From: Alentia gelatinosa
Taxonomy: Eukaryota > Annelida > Polychaeta > Phyllodocida > Polynoidae
DNA: 64,000 nt
Assembly: GCA_950022655.1 (NCBI GenBank)
Contig: OX465581.1
Span: 104,267,125 to 104,331,124 of the forward strand
Reading direction: 5' to 3'
Both the position numbers and the translations under genes were made by a program. The notes under the pieces were generated by a model. That model saw nothing but the letters and a program-made list of their open reading frames with translations. It did not search any database and had not been told where the DNA came from. This document shows, in pieces, positions 35,840-47,899 of this stretch. Each line of letters opens with the position of its first letter. Position 1 is the first letter of the stretch.

Positions 35840-38480
35840 TTGAGACTGCTACCCGCCATGGAGGTCTCCGCTTTCTGCAGTAGGGCGCACTTGGATGACG
35901 GGGGGTCGCTGGGGGTCAGACTGGCTGGAGGAGTACTGGAGGACGTCCTGTCTGCCTATGGCCCCCGACGCCACTCTATCAACCCGCCTGCTCGACACCT
36001 GCCATAAAAACATCCGGTGTAAAGCCGGGCCCCTCGGGCGCCCCTATATCATCCGTCTTTCCTATATCTCCCCTCCCGGAGGGATTGGCTGCAACGACGA
36101 GGTCTCCCGCCCCCTCTATACGAGAGTGATATCAAACTAAAAGCGCCGGGATTATCCCTGGAGGGGTAGGAGTGCGGATCCCAATCCATCATCACAGGGA
36201 GAGCGGGTGGATACCGGAGGGGCATTCCCACGGTCTTTGTTCTACAGTGCCCTTCATATTACCCTGGACGGTCATACGTCAACAGAGGAGGATCGCTAAG
36301 GGTTAGAGGATTGGTTGTGGGGGTGGGTGGTAGAGTGTTATAAAAATGTGGAGATAAGCGGCAAAAGTAGCCGGCCTACTCGCTACATGGACTGTTGCTG
36401 GCCGGAGGTGCGAGGCCCGGCCTGGGCAGTAATCACCAATAAATGGGATAATAATGCCCTTTTGTTTGCGTCGGTGCGGAAGTTGGAGATAAAGGAGGAG
36501 GCGGGCATTAGGGTGGTGGTGGTTCAGCGTCATAGGCTGAGTTATCAGTGGATGATGGGTGAGGATCGAGGTTTATCTTTGGTGATATACACCATCCGGG
36601 CTGACCCTCCTCCACCCTCACACCCACTTCTCTCCGTACCTACAAACTTTCTGCTGCCTGGTCCTCCTACCCGCACCCACCGAGCGGACGACTATAACAG
36701 GATGATCTGCTTATTTCTCTAATTGATCATTGTCTGTGACAGCCCAAGAGCTGAGCCGCTAAGTCTGTCCGCCCCGCCTGTCACCGCTGGAGACCGGGGC
36801 CCCTCGCACTCCGCCCCGCACCACAACCGTCCTCGCCGCCGCCGCCGCCGCTGCCGACGCTAATTCCGCCAAATCCGGATGACTAGAGATAAGAAATGTC
36901 AACGTGAGGGCAGGGGAGGGGGGCCCAACGTGACGCCTGTCACGGCCACTGATAGGAGCGGCGTGCTATCTCCACTCCCCCCCCCCCCTCAGCACCACCG
37001 TCGTTCGCCCTGCCCACCTACTCGCAACGTCGGGCGGATGGACGTGCTCGGGGCAGGCGGGAGGGAAGCCGTGGGGGAGGGAGGTGGATCTCACCATAGC
37101 GGACTTCGGACCGTGGGGCTTGTGCCTCGAGCACCACTTACGTGTGCGACCTGGACGATGACTCGTCGCCGCGGCCCCAAACCGTCAGATTACCGCGGGC
37201 AGGTGAGCCACATCCGGTCGGCGCTGGCCTGCTAGACGGCGGCACTATCTGCGGCGTTCCGGTCAGGCAGACGACAACCGTCATCGAGTTTAAAGGCAAA
37301 AAAAAACACATCTTTTTTCAAGTTCCCTGCCTGCCGACAACACACATATCTACTAATGGCTGCAGCCATTTGTAATATACTGCTCGCCTGCAACAATATC
37401 TCAATAAAACACATTCCCAAGAGTGGTCGTTGTTGAACTATATCGTAGAAATTATAGAAGTAATCATTCTGTAAATCTTATCTATAAAATTTAATGTGAC
37501 ACTACACAGGACAGCGATTGTACATTCTTACGACTACTGATCCAAATTCAAAATACACACATTTCATAGCACTATATAGGAGATAAATCAAAACACCAAT
37601 CCATGAGATGAAGATCCTTTCTTTTCGAACAGTTTACCCTTCCCATTTCCAGTGTATTGATAGTGAATATGAGCATCCTTTCTGTGCCCGTCCTATTCGT
37701 AAACTGCCTGCTATCATGGCGCGCGTGGCGGCCGTGTGATGCGGGCCGATTGTATAGTTAGCGAGCGGCGAGGAGGAGCCTCGACAAGTACGGCAAACAA
37801 TTATATCGCTCATCAGCCAGCTCGACCAATACCTCGAGAGCCCCGTGTCAATACTCTCTTTGAAATTCGCACCTGCAGCGCTTGATTCTCTCCCTCCTCC
37901 ATCCAAAACCACCTCCCTACTATCCACAGAAAAACTCTCCAGGCAGAGGATGGTTTCGCTATCACTCTCCAAGCCTCCCTCCCACCCCCTCCTCCTTGTC
38001 ATCCTCCTCGAGCATCGATCCGTGGGCGATGATGATCGGGGCCCGTTGTCACTTTACTAAATGGCTAAAGCGGCGCCGATAAACACACCCCCACCCACCC
38101 ACCCACCCGTAGCACCGTCGGCTTGCTTCACTATCTCTACATGTCGTAGTATGTTACGAGATAGTTATTGTAAATAAGGTTGGGGCGTCCACACAAGAGT
38201 GTGTGGGCCAAGGTTTTGTTTGTCCCGATCGCAGCCGTGACGAGCTGCTAAAACAAAGCCACGAGCCTGACACGAGCCTGGAGGTACTTGTATACACTGG
38301 AGGGGGTGGTGGTGGCGGAGAGATAGCACGGGGATGGGTGGGCAGGAGGAGGACCCACAGATCATCAATACTCCACCGAGGACCCTCCAGCAGAACAACA
38401 ACCAAATATTTGTACGTGATCAGGGCGACTACAGCCGGCAGATACCGAGGTGTCCCAGTATATATATACACCACGGGCAA
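35840..38480. other. GC-rich islands in the final MIPOL1 intron
   Basis: Two adjoining GC- and CpG-rich blocks (35840-37310 and 37690-38480) are separated by AT-rich DNA. They contain (CCG)n near 36837-36853 and (CCCA)n near 38096-38108. A possible exon-like segment at 37100-37200 is discussed under rejected items. They are candidate regulatory sequence by composition only. Confidence 0.3.
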
Positions 38481-38944
38481 TGGCGTTTAACTCTACGTGG
38501 TCCACAACGGTACACTTGTTGTATCAGAAGCTCTGCACGGTGTACACTGTGAGCTTGACTACAAGAGCTAGTACAAAATTATGCTATAGTTACCATAAAA
38601 TCCCGAAACTTTGGTGTATTCTGCTCATATCACATAACAAAAGGACAGAGATGTTTAAACAAAAAATAATCTTCTTTATATCACCAGCTAGAGCGGCTCT
38701 GTGCCATATTGTAAAAAGTCTGTTTTTCTTCTCGAAAGGTTTACAATTAACCATATCTAAACATCTTGTGCACAATTTAGAAACAAAGACCAATTTAGAA
38801 ACATAGACATATTGTCTTCGTTGTGGACGGTGAATGGGTTAAACAAATTTTAAAAATGGATCCCTCCACCCTACTTGGGTTTGGTTCCTATGTAACAGAA
38901 ACTAACTTCTTGGAGGCGGGAAGGGGGCTAATCTGAAAATCAAA

Positions 38945-39288
38945 TGTCGAGCAACTCCATAAAGCAAATAATCTAAGTGCTGATCTAAGAGCATTATTCA
39001 TAAAACGCTAATACCATTTGATGTCAATAATGAAATGGTGGAGCGAAAATGAGGAACATGTAAGTAACGATAGACAAGTAGTGACAGAATCAACGGACAA
39101 GATACTCATTATAACCAGAAGACAGAAAAATACAGGAACAGTCCTTTGTATGAGGGTATGTGCATCTGGAATTTGTTACCATGTGAATTGCAGATAGAGG
39201 AAAGTAAGAAAGGATTTAAAGAAGGAATGAAAAAGAAAATCTTAGAAAATGACATAGTGTTTAAGCTACCGGTCTAGTAAAAAAAAAG
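38945..39288 (+). mobile_element. Decayed LINE 3' end
   Basis: From 39122 a 51-codon frame reads TEKYRNSPLYEGMCIWNLLP, then CELQIEES and GFKEGMKKKILEND before TAG at 39275-39277, followed by nine A. This is the RTEKYRNSP.Y.G...WN.LP C-terminal tail of non-LTR retrotransposons. Upstream, LEQLHKANNLSADLRALF (about 38950-39005) matches the preceding LEQLQ..A segment of the same families, with stops between. It is 5'-truncated and mutated. Confidence 0.7.
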
Positions 39289-42179
39289 AAATGTATCTCC
39301 TTCTTGAACTGCATGAGTCATAGAAAGAACAAATGAGTAAATGTACACGAATCAACAAGAGAAGAAAATGGAGAACGTGTCATTATGCATGCGTCCTATG
39401 TGTTGTATATCATCGTCTGTGTTATTATGTGTTCCATAATGTAAAGATACCACAAATGACCACTAGATTGTTTCACTACAATCTTGCCCTAATACCGAAG
39501 GATCACAAGAGTTTAAAAGACTGGATCCAGGGCTGAGTCAGATGACCAGCTGGTATTCTTTTCAGTAAACCAAATTTTCCGACGAATATCACTCAAGAAT
39601 GTATATATAAGTATAGGAACGAAAGACGGACATAATAACTGTGTGTTTAATTGTTACATGCCATATATTATATGTTATAGGTTAGTAGTGTAGTGTATAA
39701 GTGTTGGTTACAGCTGGTGCTTGGGATTTTTTTCTTGGGTATAAAAAAAGGTCAATTTGATAGAGATTCAGAGATGTCAATTGATTTGAAAATAATTGTG
39801 ACACAGGTGAAATGTTCTCGAAGTTTACTTCAAACCTGACTTAATTGCAAACCTGTCTCACATTGTAGGCTGTACCGATTTAAATCCATCAAGTGGTGAC
39901 CTATCAATATAATAATACCCTATGCAATATGTGAACTGTTGTCATTCATGGATTAAACAAAATGGCAGCTTCTGTCGATTTAACAGAAAAAGTCGCTATA
40001 CACACCTCCAGCACTACAAAGCTATCAGAAATGCCAAATACAGAAGGTTTCTAACTAGAACTACACACTAGCCAACCTACGAATCGCCGCGAAAGCCTAC
40101 CAGAACTGACAAGCGCAGACTAGGCGCTATCGGGCCTGCTGCAGGCAACACACAGAACCTTAACGGACATAGGGGAACCAGCTAGATATGCCATGTACAC
40201 TAGCTCTGCAGTCTGTTTTGGTCCCAAAAAAAGAACTAGTCCGTCTTTTGGACGAAGAATTCGGTTCGTCTTTTGGACAAAACCACGCAAAACGGCTTTC
40301 CACCCAAAACTTTGTCTCGATATACTACTCTGATCCCTTCGTGTTAGCAGAGAAGATATTTTGCTCGCAATGACAGGGAGACGACAGTTAACCAAAATGG
40401 CGTGTGTCTTTGAAGGATGAAACAATGAATACACACGAACAAGATGTTAGTCCTAATGCCAGTGTCATCGAGTGACAAAAGGTAGTGTTTGCTATGTATG
40501 GGCCAACCAAGGGTACATATGAATACTGCGACATCATGGAGGGTCAAATTACATTCAATACCAAATAAATTTGACTCAACCAATGACGAAAATCATAAAG
40601 AAAGCGGAGTGTGCTAAGTGTGCAACAACCATATTCATTGTCCCAGCGCCATCATTTCCATTTCAGTCATCAGATCTTTCATGTACTTATCCCCATCTCA
40701 TCTCTAATAGTATTGGCACTAAGCCTAATCGCCTGAACACCATATGAACAATGCACGAGAGGAAGAGTTTCTGAGCATAGCTTGAACATGACAAATAAAA
40801 GAATTTTAAAAAAACCACTTATTTCATACTTGAAAGGTTCAATATATCAAACACCGTACATTATCGCGTAAATAACGTGAACAAGCTCACTCTGATTTAT
40901 TCATCCTGAGAAGAGAAAAAGTATGCAATATGTGATTTCCCTTTATCACCATGGTATGTGAGGTCTCACAAGGCTTAATACTGAAACCTCTATCTTTGTA
41001 GTGCGTATCAGCACACAGGGCTCCATTCAATAGTCATCTAGACCTGTGACCACCAATATCTTCTCCTCAGGATATTGAAATATCTAGTTCATTAACTGCT
41101 ATGACACCTGCTCGCATTATAATTGTGGAGAGAATAAGAAAGAGCACAATTCATAGCTTTCGGGCTGAAAGATAGTTTAGGATAATAAAAGGTGCGTACA
41201 TTTACATGTAGATCTACAAGTATTCTATTTCTGGTAATTTCTTCCAGCAGGAAGCAGCAGAATTCATGGAGCTAGGCGTGGCCCCTGCATTGAAACCGCC
41301 TTTCAATGGCAGCGTTATCATTACTAAGTATAGGGGCAGCCAAAGGTAAAGGTGAGAGCTACCACACCTGCATCACCGAGTTACTCTACGTAATATGCAC
41401 TCACTGTGACATCACCAAATCAATGTCAGGAAGTGAGGTTTCAGGTAACTCACAGCAGACTCAGCTTAAAGGGTATAGCACCTCATGCTATATCAGAGCA
41501 TGGGATGTAACCTTGTCTGCAGAGTCCCATAGCACGTGCCGCACTCCCTCCCGTCTAGAATATCGTCGTGTGCCACATGATCATTGAATAAATATGAACA
41601 CGAACCACTCCAAGGTGGGCAAAAAAAACTGTTTATAGCGCCGACAGCCCCATTCAAGTACTGGTATTAGAATTGCAGATGGAGGTTTGACTCCGTTTTA
41701 ATTGATGTCACAAGAGACTCACTGGATATGCAGCTGTAAGGCAAGCACATTTAATTTCAAATATCCCTGTGGGATTAAATTCGGTTACGCTGGGAATATC
41801 CTCTGATACTCCTGATGCATGGCAAACACAGGTGTTTACTATCAAAGGAGTGGTCCAGCAGTTGACACAAAAACGAGAGGCGTCCAATTAAAAGTGCCTT
41901 CCATCTGGCGAGGACGCTTTGTGAATGTAGTTCAGTCTTCAGGATGCCTCCCTCTCTCAGAGAACGCTTCCGTGGTGAACGTTTTTCATCCTAAAAGACC
42001 GTGGGGCTTTGTCATTTGGTTTACAAAAAGCCAAAGCAGCCTCGATTTCTGTTTTCAATCTGTGACGATAAGAACGGACATGTCGTAAAAACGTGACATT
42101 TTAGTTATCATTTTTATCATTTACTTTGTCGATATTTTAACATCGGCTTCACGGGGGTTAGGAGAATAGAGGAAAAAGC

Positions 42180-43050
42180 CTGAGATGAGGAAGGAGGAAA
42201 GGCTCCAAAGAAAGCAGGCAAAACTTCGGATTGGGCCTCCATCCGATCAGTGGTCAAGGAGGCCACACAGATAGGCTCTGTCCCTTAGGAAGGCCGGGTG
42301 AAACGTAAGACAGGACGGGGCGACAAGTGGCGATGGCCAGAAAGAACGCCGGACAAATACCTTCTCTACACCCGTCACCCCCTAACCACCCTCCCCTCTG
42401 AGCGGAAAGCGGACCCCGCCGCCACCGCCAGGTTACATGAATGATGCATGCTGGGATTTGCCGGCCACACAATAAGACGGTCTGTTGACATACAAGATGG
42501 TTTGAATTTCATCCCAAGAGCAAACTCCGCCTTCCACCGACGTTCAGCAGCGGCGAATTTTATTTTTCATCCAATCAGCAAACTCGCAGGGCATTGTGTG
42601 CGGGCCTGCATTCCTGGCCTGAAACCAGATACACACGGTGGGGCCTGCCAGAACCCCACCCCACCTCTCCTCCTCCACAAGCTTCACCCCCAATACGGGA
42701 ACCTCCTTACCCCCTTTTTCCTCCTGCTCTCCGCCTTTTTACCTTGCTGCCGTTTCTTCTTTCTGTCGCCCGGGCGATGAACACCCCACGTTTGGCAGGA
42801 GAACCTTTGATAAATATTCTCAAGTGGAGGGGTGTGGAAGGCCGGTCAAATCCTGAGCTTTAGTCGGGGAGAAGGACTGTCCTGGTGGAGTGTAACGTCA
42901 TCTCCGACTCGCCCGCTACCCAACCCCACCTCCATCTACCCTGCTTCCCATCCCGGGCTCTCATCACTGATTCCCGATCACCAAAAGGAAAGAAAAGTCT
43001 AAAATACGTCCCATAAAAAGCACTGCCGAGCTCGCGCATTCTAAAATGCT
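42180..43050. other. GC-rich island in the final MIPOL1 intron
   Basis: GC-rich block with C-rich and pyrimidine-rich runs; open frames on both strands lack recognisable motifs. Confidence 0.3.
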
Positions 43051-43824
43051 GCACCCTTCAGGGATAAGACATCGACGACCAAAGTCGTAGTAAAAATAAC
43101 CAAGTGGGAATGCATATTAGAAAGGTACTCTCGAAATGTCACGACGACAGAATTCTTTTTCATTCAGACAATTATGTTGTACTCGGCCTAGTCCATTTTT
43201 CGCTTTCGGGACTTTTCTCTGAGACTTTCATCAATAGAGAGATAATGTTTGGTAGGGTGGTAGAAGACACCTTCTACCTTTGATTTTAAAGAGTCATTTG
43301 TTTTTTATCTAGATGATGAAGCGTATACAGGTGCTGAAGCCTTTGAATAACAGCCAGTATTTGGCTCAAATGTGCCACTTCTCTTTTTACTGAAATGGCG
43401 ATCCAGATTCATGTCGTAAGCTATACAACTGCTGCAGACCAAACCGGAGTAAGCATATAGGAATCAACCAGTATACAAGCTGAGAGAACAAATGCTTAAA
43501 TAATATATACGAACACATAGCCTATTCAATGCATGGCATTTATAAAGATATCATAAGTCTAGAGATGAAAAGAACCATATAAGAAGCCTAAACCTATATC
43601 ACAATGTGAAGTGGTTGTCAACTTCTACGGTAAAGTATATGGTATTTCTAAAATACCTTCTGTCAAGATTATATATCAGATTATAGATTGATTATGTGAC
43701 GTAGACCCCGGAAATTGAATATTGGCATCACATTGCCACATGCTGTATACATATTTAATTAATTCCATGTGGAATTCCTTCGGTAGAGATCGATATTTAA
43801 TATAATGAACCATAGAGGAGACCT

Positions 43825-43961
43825 AAGAAACTTTATGGTCAGAGCTCGTATCCCATCGAGTTTAGATAGCGTAGTAATTCACAAGGCGAAGCTGCGTGAA
43901 TTACGTAGCAATTCACACGAGTTGGGGATCGAGCTCTGACCGTAAACTTGAATAAGTTTCT
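43825..43961. mobile_element. Fold-back element, imperfect arms
   Basis: The arms AGAAACT..TGGTCAGAGCTCG..TCCC and their reverse complement (CGAGCTCTGACC...AGTTTCT) flank a centre with CGTAGTAATTCAC and GTGAATTACG. The arms differ by small insertions. It lies 320 bp downstream of the 231-bp MIPOL1 exon. It has no coding capacity. Confidence 0.7.
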
Positions 43962-44278
43962 GAATTTATCTCACTCCCTACATTGACTAATTGGCTAACA
44001 TTTGTGACAATCCCACAATGAGTATATTTTTCTAAATACTCAATGGGCATTGAGTATGAGTTTCTATTGTTAAGTCTATCAGGAAATACCAGGGATGAGG
44101 TCGACATAAATATTTCAGTTTTTAAAAGACTAATGGGTAGACTAATGGGTAGAGCTGTGTATATAACCCATAATTAAATCTGATAATTTTGATTCTAAAA
44201 ATAAATCTGTTGTATTAGATCTTTCTCATACTATTCATTCTATGTACATAACACCGCCGTGTTCATCACCATACTCAC

Positions 44279-44509
44279 TTGTGGCAGTTGGCCTGCGCCT
44301 CCTTCTGTCCCACATGCGCCTTGTCGAGTTGCTCGCTGAGCGCCGCTTTCTCCGCCATGAGCGTCTTGAGCTGGTCGAGCAGTTGGGTGTTCTCATGCTG
44401 GGCCACCTCGATGGTAGAGTCGCGGTCCTTCACCGCTCCCTCGATGTTCTTCAGCGTGTTGTTGTACTGGTCGCGAAGGTTGGCCTCCTGAGAGAGCGAC
44501 TTGTGGAGG
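44279..44509 (-). CDS. MIPOL1: MIPOL1 internal exon, coiled-coil core (231 bp)
   Basis: The exon is bounded by a pyrimidine-rich acceptor (gttgttcctccag) and a strong donor (CACAA|GTGAGT). It holds one base, 76 codons and two bases, so it is symmetric and could be skipped in frame. The product starts LHKSLSQEANLRDQYNNTL, continues through NIEGAVKDRDSTIEVAQHEN and ends AQANCH. It is rich in Glu, Lys, Gln, Leu and Ala with a heptad-like pattern and no stop, as expected for a coiled coil. The start completes the YYSLHKSLSQE block that is nearly invariant in MIPOL1 proteins. The bases are GC-rich third positions, unlike the AT-rich intron around it. MIPOL1 is a roughly 440-residue coiled-coil protein in human, associated with mirror-image polydactyly; its molecular role is poorly defined. 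Confidence 0.92.
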
Positions 44510-44760
44510 CTGGAGGAACAACGACGGAGAGAGTTACTGAGAGCTGGTGAGGAGCAGGGTTGTAACGGGGAACGGCTGAACGGGACAATGATCTTGGGTA
44601 AAGCTCTTGGGAAACGATAAACCAGTAACAGCTTATTTCAAAGCACAATCATAGAATAGCGGGATATGCATAGTTCATCATCATCATATCTTATACTATA
44701 ATATTTAATAAGGACATGCACTAGAATCAGAAACAAATACATGAAATCTAGTCTAAGGAT

Positions 44761-44786
44761 AACAACAACAACAACAACAACAACAA
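44761..44786. repeat. (AAC)n microsatellite
   Basis: Eight AAC units plus a partial one. Confidence 0.95.
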
Positions 44787-46542
44787 TTACTGGGCATATT
44801 GACCCCCATCAGTAGACACCAGTAAATCACATTCAAATTTATCATCACATTGGTCAAGGCCTCGTTAATCGTACTTATCGCAATACATCATCCTATTACA
44901 CGTACACATAAAAGGAGATTGTATGTGCACTTTGGAGATCTTCGCTGTAACTGCAGATCACAATGTATAAAATGGAGACCTATGCAATCACTGAAAAATG
45001 CCCGCTTATTTCCAAAGCCTCTCCCCCATGGTGGTCCCCGTTCCTCTGGTACTTTTACTTACCACCCCACCCTACTGGAGGAAGCACCCGGGACACGAGT
45101 GTCGCGGCCTGGCGGTGTACATACGACCGTGAGTAAGGGTACGGAATAGCGGGCGGGGTGGTGACGGGCGGTGACAGAGTGCACCGTTTAAACAGAATAT
45201 CCATTTCCTGAAACAAGGCCGGCTAATTATCGCGCCGCTACCCGGCCTTCCTCGCGCTGACAGCCGAGCGTCGTCAGGGGCCGGTGCTCAAACACGCCAG
45301 GCACATTCGTCAGCGGCCCGTCAGACGCGCGGGCTCGGCCTATAGGCTAATAACTCGCGCCTAAATGAGACAAAGCTCGAGCCACGTCGCTGGCTGTTTG
45401 CTCAATTCATCAGGCGGGCGGCACGCATGGACCTTATCAGGACCAGCAAGCAGGTCTCCGTCAGTATCGCTTCCTCTGGAAACGTGGAAGGAGGCAGAAA
45501 AGCGGGGATGCCCCCCTGCAGTATCTCTCTACGACCCTGCTCCCATAGATAAATGAGCCGCTTTGTGACGTATACCCTACATAGGTACCCTCTTAATATG
45601 TCTCCAGTTATTCCCCTCGGTTCACTATGACTTAATCTCTATTACTTCCCTCAAAACAACGTCTTCCATATATACATAATGTTCAGCGTCATCACTTTAT
45701 GGGGACTAACAGCTAACATGAGAGGGTTGGCCGAAGCGATGAAAACCAGCCTAACTGAAGGCTGACACAATCGGCCACTTTATTTAATGCTCTGATTTCT
45801 CTTTTCAATGTTACAGATTATATAACTGTATTCTGTATCAATAACTTTTTTTTAACCCAGCTCATCTAAGATTTTAAGCCATTTTACTCTTTTGTATAGA
45901 ATGAAGCCACTTTTGTTCATTTCGTTGAATGTAAAATATCCATCCCGTCACCTGCATAACATGGACTTAACCTGGTTTGTTTACTGTCAGAAACCATTAT
46001 CTTCTCTATACTGCAATGCTAAGAGACTGTCCCATCTTATATTATCTACACATGTGGGTAAACCCTTACAAGGTCTCATAAGCTCCTAGCAATGAATTCC
46101 CCTAGTTCTAACAATGGATCACTTTTCATATTTTGCTCTAAGAAAGTTGTCCTTGTATTGTATGTCGGGAAGAAGCAACAACCGCTGCTTTCTGTCAGAT
46201 ACAACAGGAATACAAGCTTCGCTCTCCACTGAGATGAAGCCACTTCCTATCATGGGTCTGGATGTCTTACATGGGGAAGCCATCTCTGGGCTGAGTCAGA
46301 CCGGAAGTTCACTGTTAACGTCATTAATGTCAGTCATAATGGGAAACTAACTAGCACGTAGGTGGGTGACCAGTTTGTGGGAATGGAGTTCCCGATCTAA
46401 GGGGGTAACCTTACCAACAAGCCTCAAGAAAATACCGGATATTAGTCATCTCAATTCTCAGACGCGCATGTACGCTTATTTGCTCCTTCTACTTAGGATA
46501 TAAGTAGTGCATGGACTTTGACGAACAGAAGCAAACATAGCG

Positions 46543-46583
46543 AGAAAGAAAAAAAGAAAGAAAGAAAGAAAGAAAGAAAAAGA
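46543..46583. repeat. (AAAG)n microsatellite
   Basis: Tetranucleotide repeat with a short A-rich interruption. Confidence 0.9.
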
Positions 46584-46679
46584 AGTAATGTTACAGAAAA
46601 TACACGGTGGTAGGAATTCTCTTGGTGTAGACCCAGCTTTATAAACGTGTACCACACTCACGATCTATGGCGTCCGGGA

Positions 46680-47400
46680 TCTACCAGAAAACACTCCCAC
46701 AAGGGGACGGTCATAATAACAGCTCAGTGGCGCCCAGCCTTTGTGGCCCCCTCCAATACGGCGCTGAGTGTAAATTAATTCATGTGTCTCTCATGTTGAG
46801 AAAATTAATTCGGGCCACTCGGCGCCCGATTCCAATTTAGCCCGAGTGCATCAAGCCTGTCAGCACGGCCGCTGGTACCAGTCAGGATTAATTGACTACC
46901 AGCGACGCCCGCCGGTAACAGCCCGCGTGCGCGACGCCGCCAAAGTGACTGTCAGGGAGAAAAAAGGGCAAAAATGGTCGCGCCGAGAATGGCCGGTCCA
47001 TGTTCTGTGCAGTGCCGTTTTATCATGGTATTTTTATCTGGTGAAAGCAAGAAGACATAAATACAAACGAGCACCGCCCCCCGAGCAAGAGGAAATTTTC
47101 CATGCCGAAAAAACAGACCTGTTGTGGAAAAAGGGTCTTGTGAGGTTGTTTTATCAATGTCGCTGGTGGTTGATGGTGGAAAGAAAGGGTATACATGTAT
47201 ATCAAAGTAGGCGAGATGTGACTGTTGGCTATAGCAAATTGAAATGTTCGACGCAGGCTGATGAGTACCGTTATACAAGCCGGGAGAACAATGGTATGAG
47301 CAGAAAAAAAGCCGGCGCTGTAATTACGGGCTGGGAACGACGGGTGTGGCAGTGTGGGTCATGTATATCAAGTCGGGAATAGATAGCTTGGATGTAGCAG
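46680..47400. other. GC-rich island with paired TTAATT words
   Basis: AAATTAATTC occurs twice within about 45 bp (near 46773 and 46803) next to CACTCGGCGCCCG; a third homeodomain-like core (GGATTAATTGAC) is near 46884. A 178-codon plus frame overlaps it but carries no known domain. Candidate regulatory element. Confidence 0.35.
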
Positions 47401-47899
47401 GGTATAAGGTTATGGGTGGATCCCAGGCTTGGATCCGGACACGCCGGATGTATGTGCTGGGGAAGATTTGCCTCGGAATAAGCGTCCATAAAACACCTCT
47501 ATCATATCATAACTCCATTCATTGCTTTTACATGGCATGACAACGCGGTCGCCCTATCCCACCTTTTAGCGACTGGTGCCTAGGGAATAGCCATAAATGG
47601 AAGATACGCGAGATAGTATAACGTGGCGCATGGTAGGGAAATGGGTGTTGGTAAGCATAAATGCCCCTTCGGCCAAAGCGAGGCCAGTGTAAAGGTGAAC
47701 ATAGGACGTGCTTGGTTTGGTGACGAGGTGAGATCTAGGACCGCACCCCACCACATCCCCTCCGTTGCATGGCCATCACATGGCTTCATTTCACAGTGGA
47801 TTCACACCCCGCATGCCATTTATCATAACGGTTTGGCTTACGAGCTGTCCCTTTACCCCTCATCCACACCCCAGCCACACCCATCACCCGTTTAACGAC

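Larger units (their letters stand above)
28390..44278 (-). other. MIPOL1 final intron (15.9 kb)
   Basis: This intron separates the 231-bp exon from the terminal coding exon. I see no other convincing coding exon in it. It contains two fold-back elements, a LINE 3' tail, a LINE-like polyA end, a diverged tandem repeat field, a 20-bp minisatellite, and GC-rich islands at about 29200-29950, 35840-37310, 37690-38480 and 42180-43050. The islands stand out sharply from AT-rich DNA on both sides. An intron this long near the 3' end, loaded with compact GC-rich blocks, fits a host for distal regulatory elements, but no element is proven. Confidence 0.75.

Noticed and set aside
37100..37200. Plus-strand exon-like segment reading STTYVCDLDDDSSPRPQTV before GCAG|GTGAGCC
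   Set aside because: Donor is good but the acceptor (ctcaccatag) has a poor pyrimidine tract, and the peptide matches nothing I know.
41819..42088. 89-codon plus-strand ORF starting with ATG
   Set aside because: Balanced composition but no known motif, and its length is within chance expectation.
46846..47382. 178-codon open frame on the plus strand
   Set aside because: Starts at a GTG, not ATG; no domain recognised; an open frame of this length is expected about once by chance in 64 kb.
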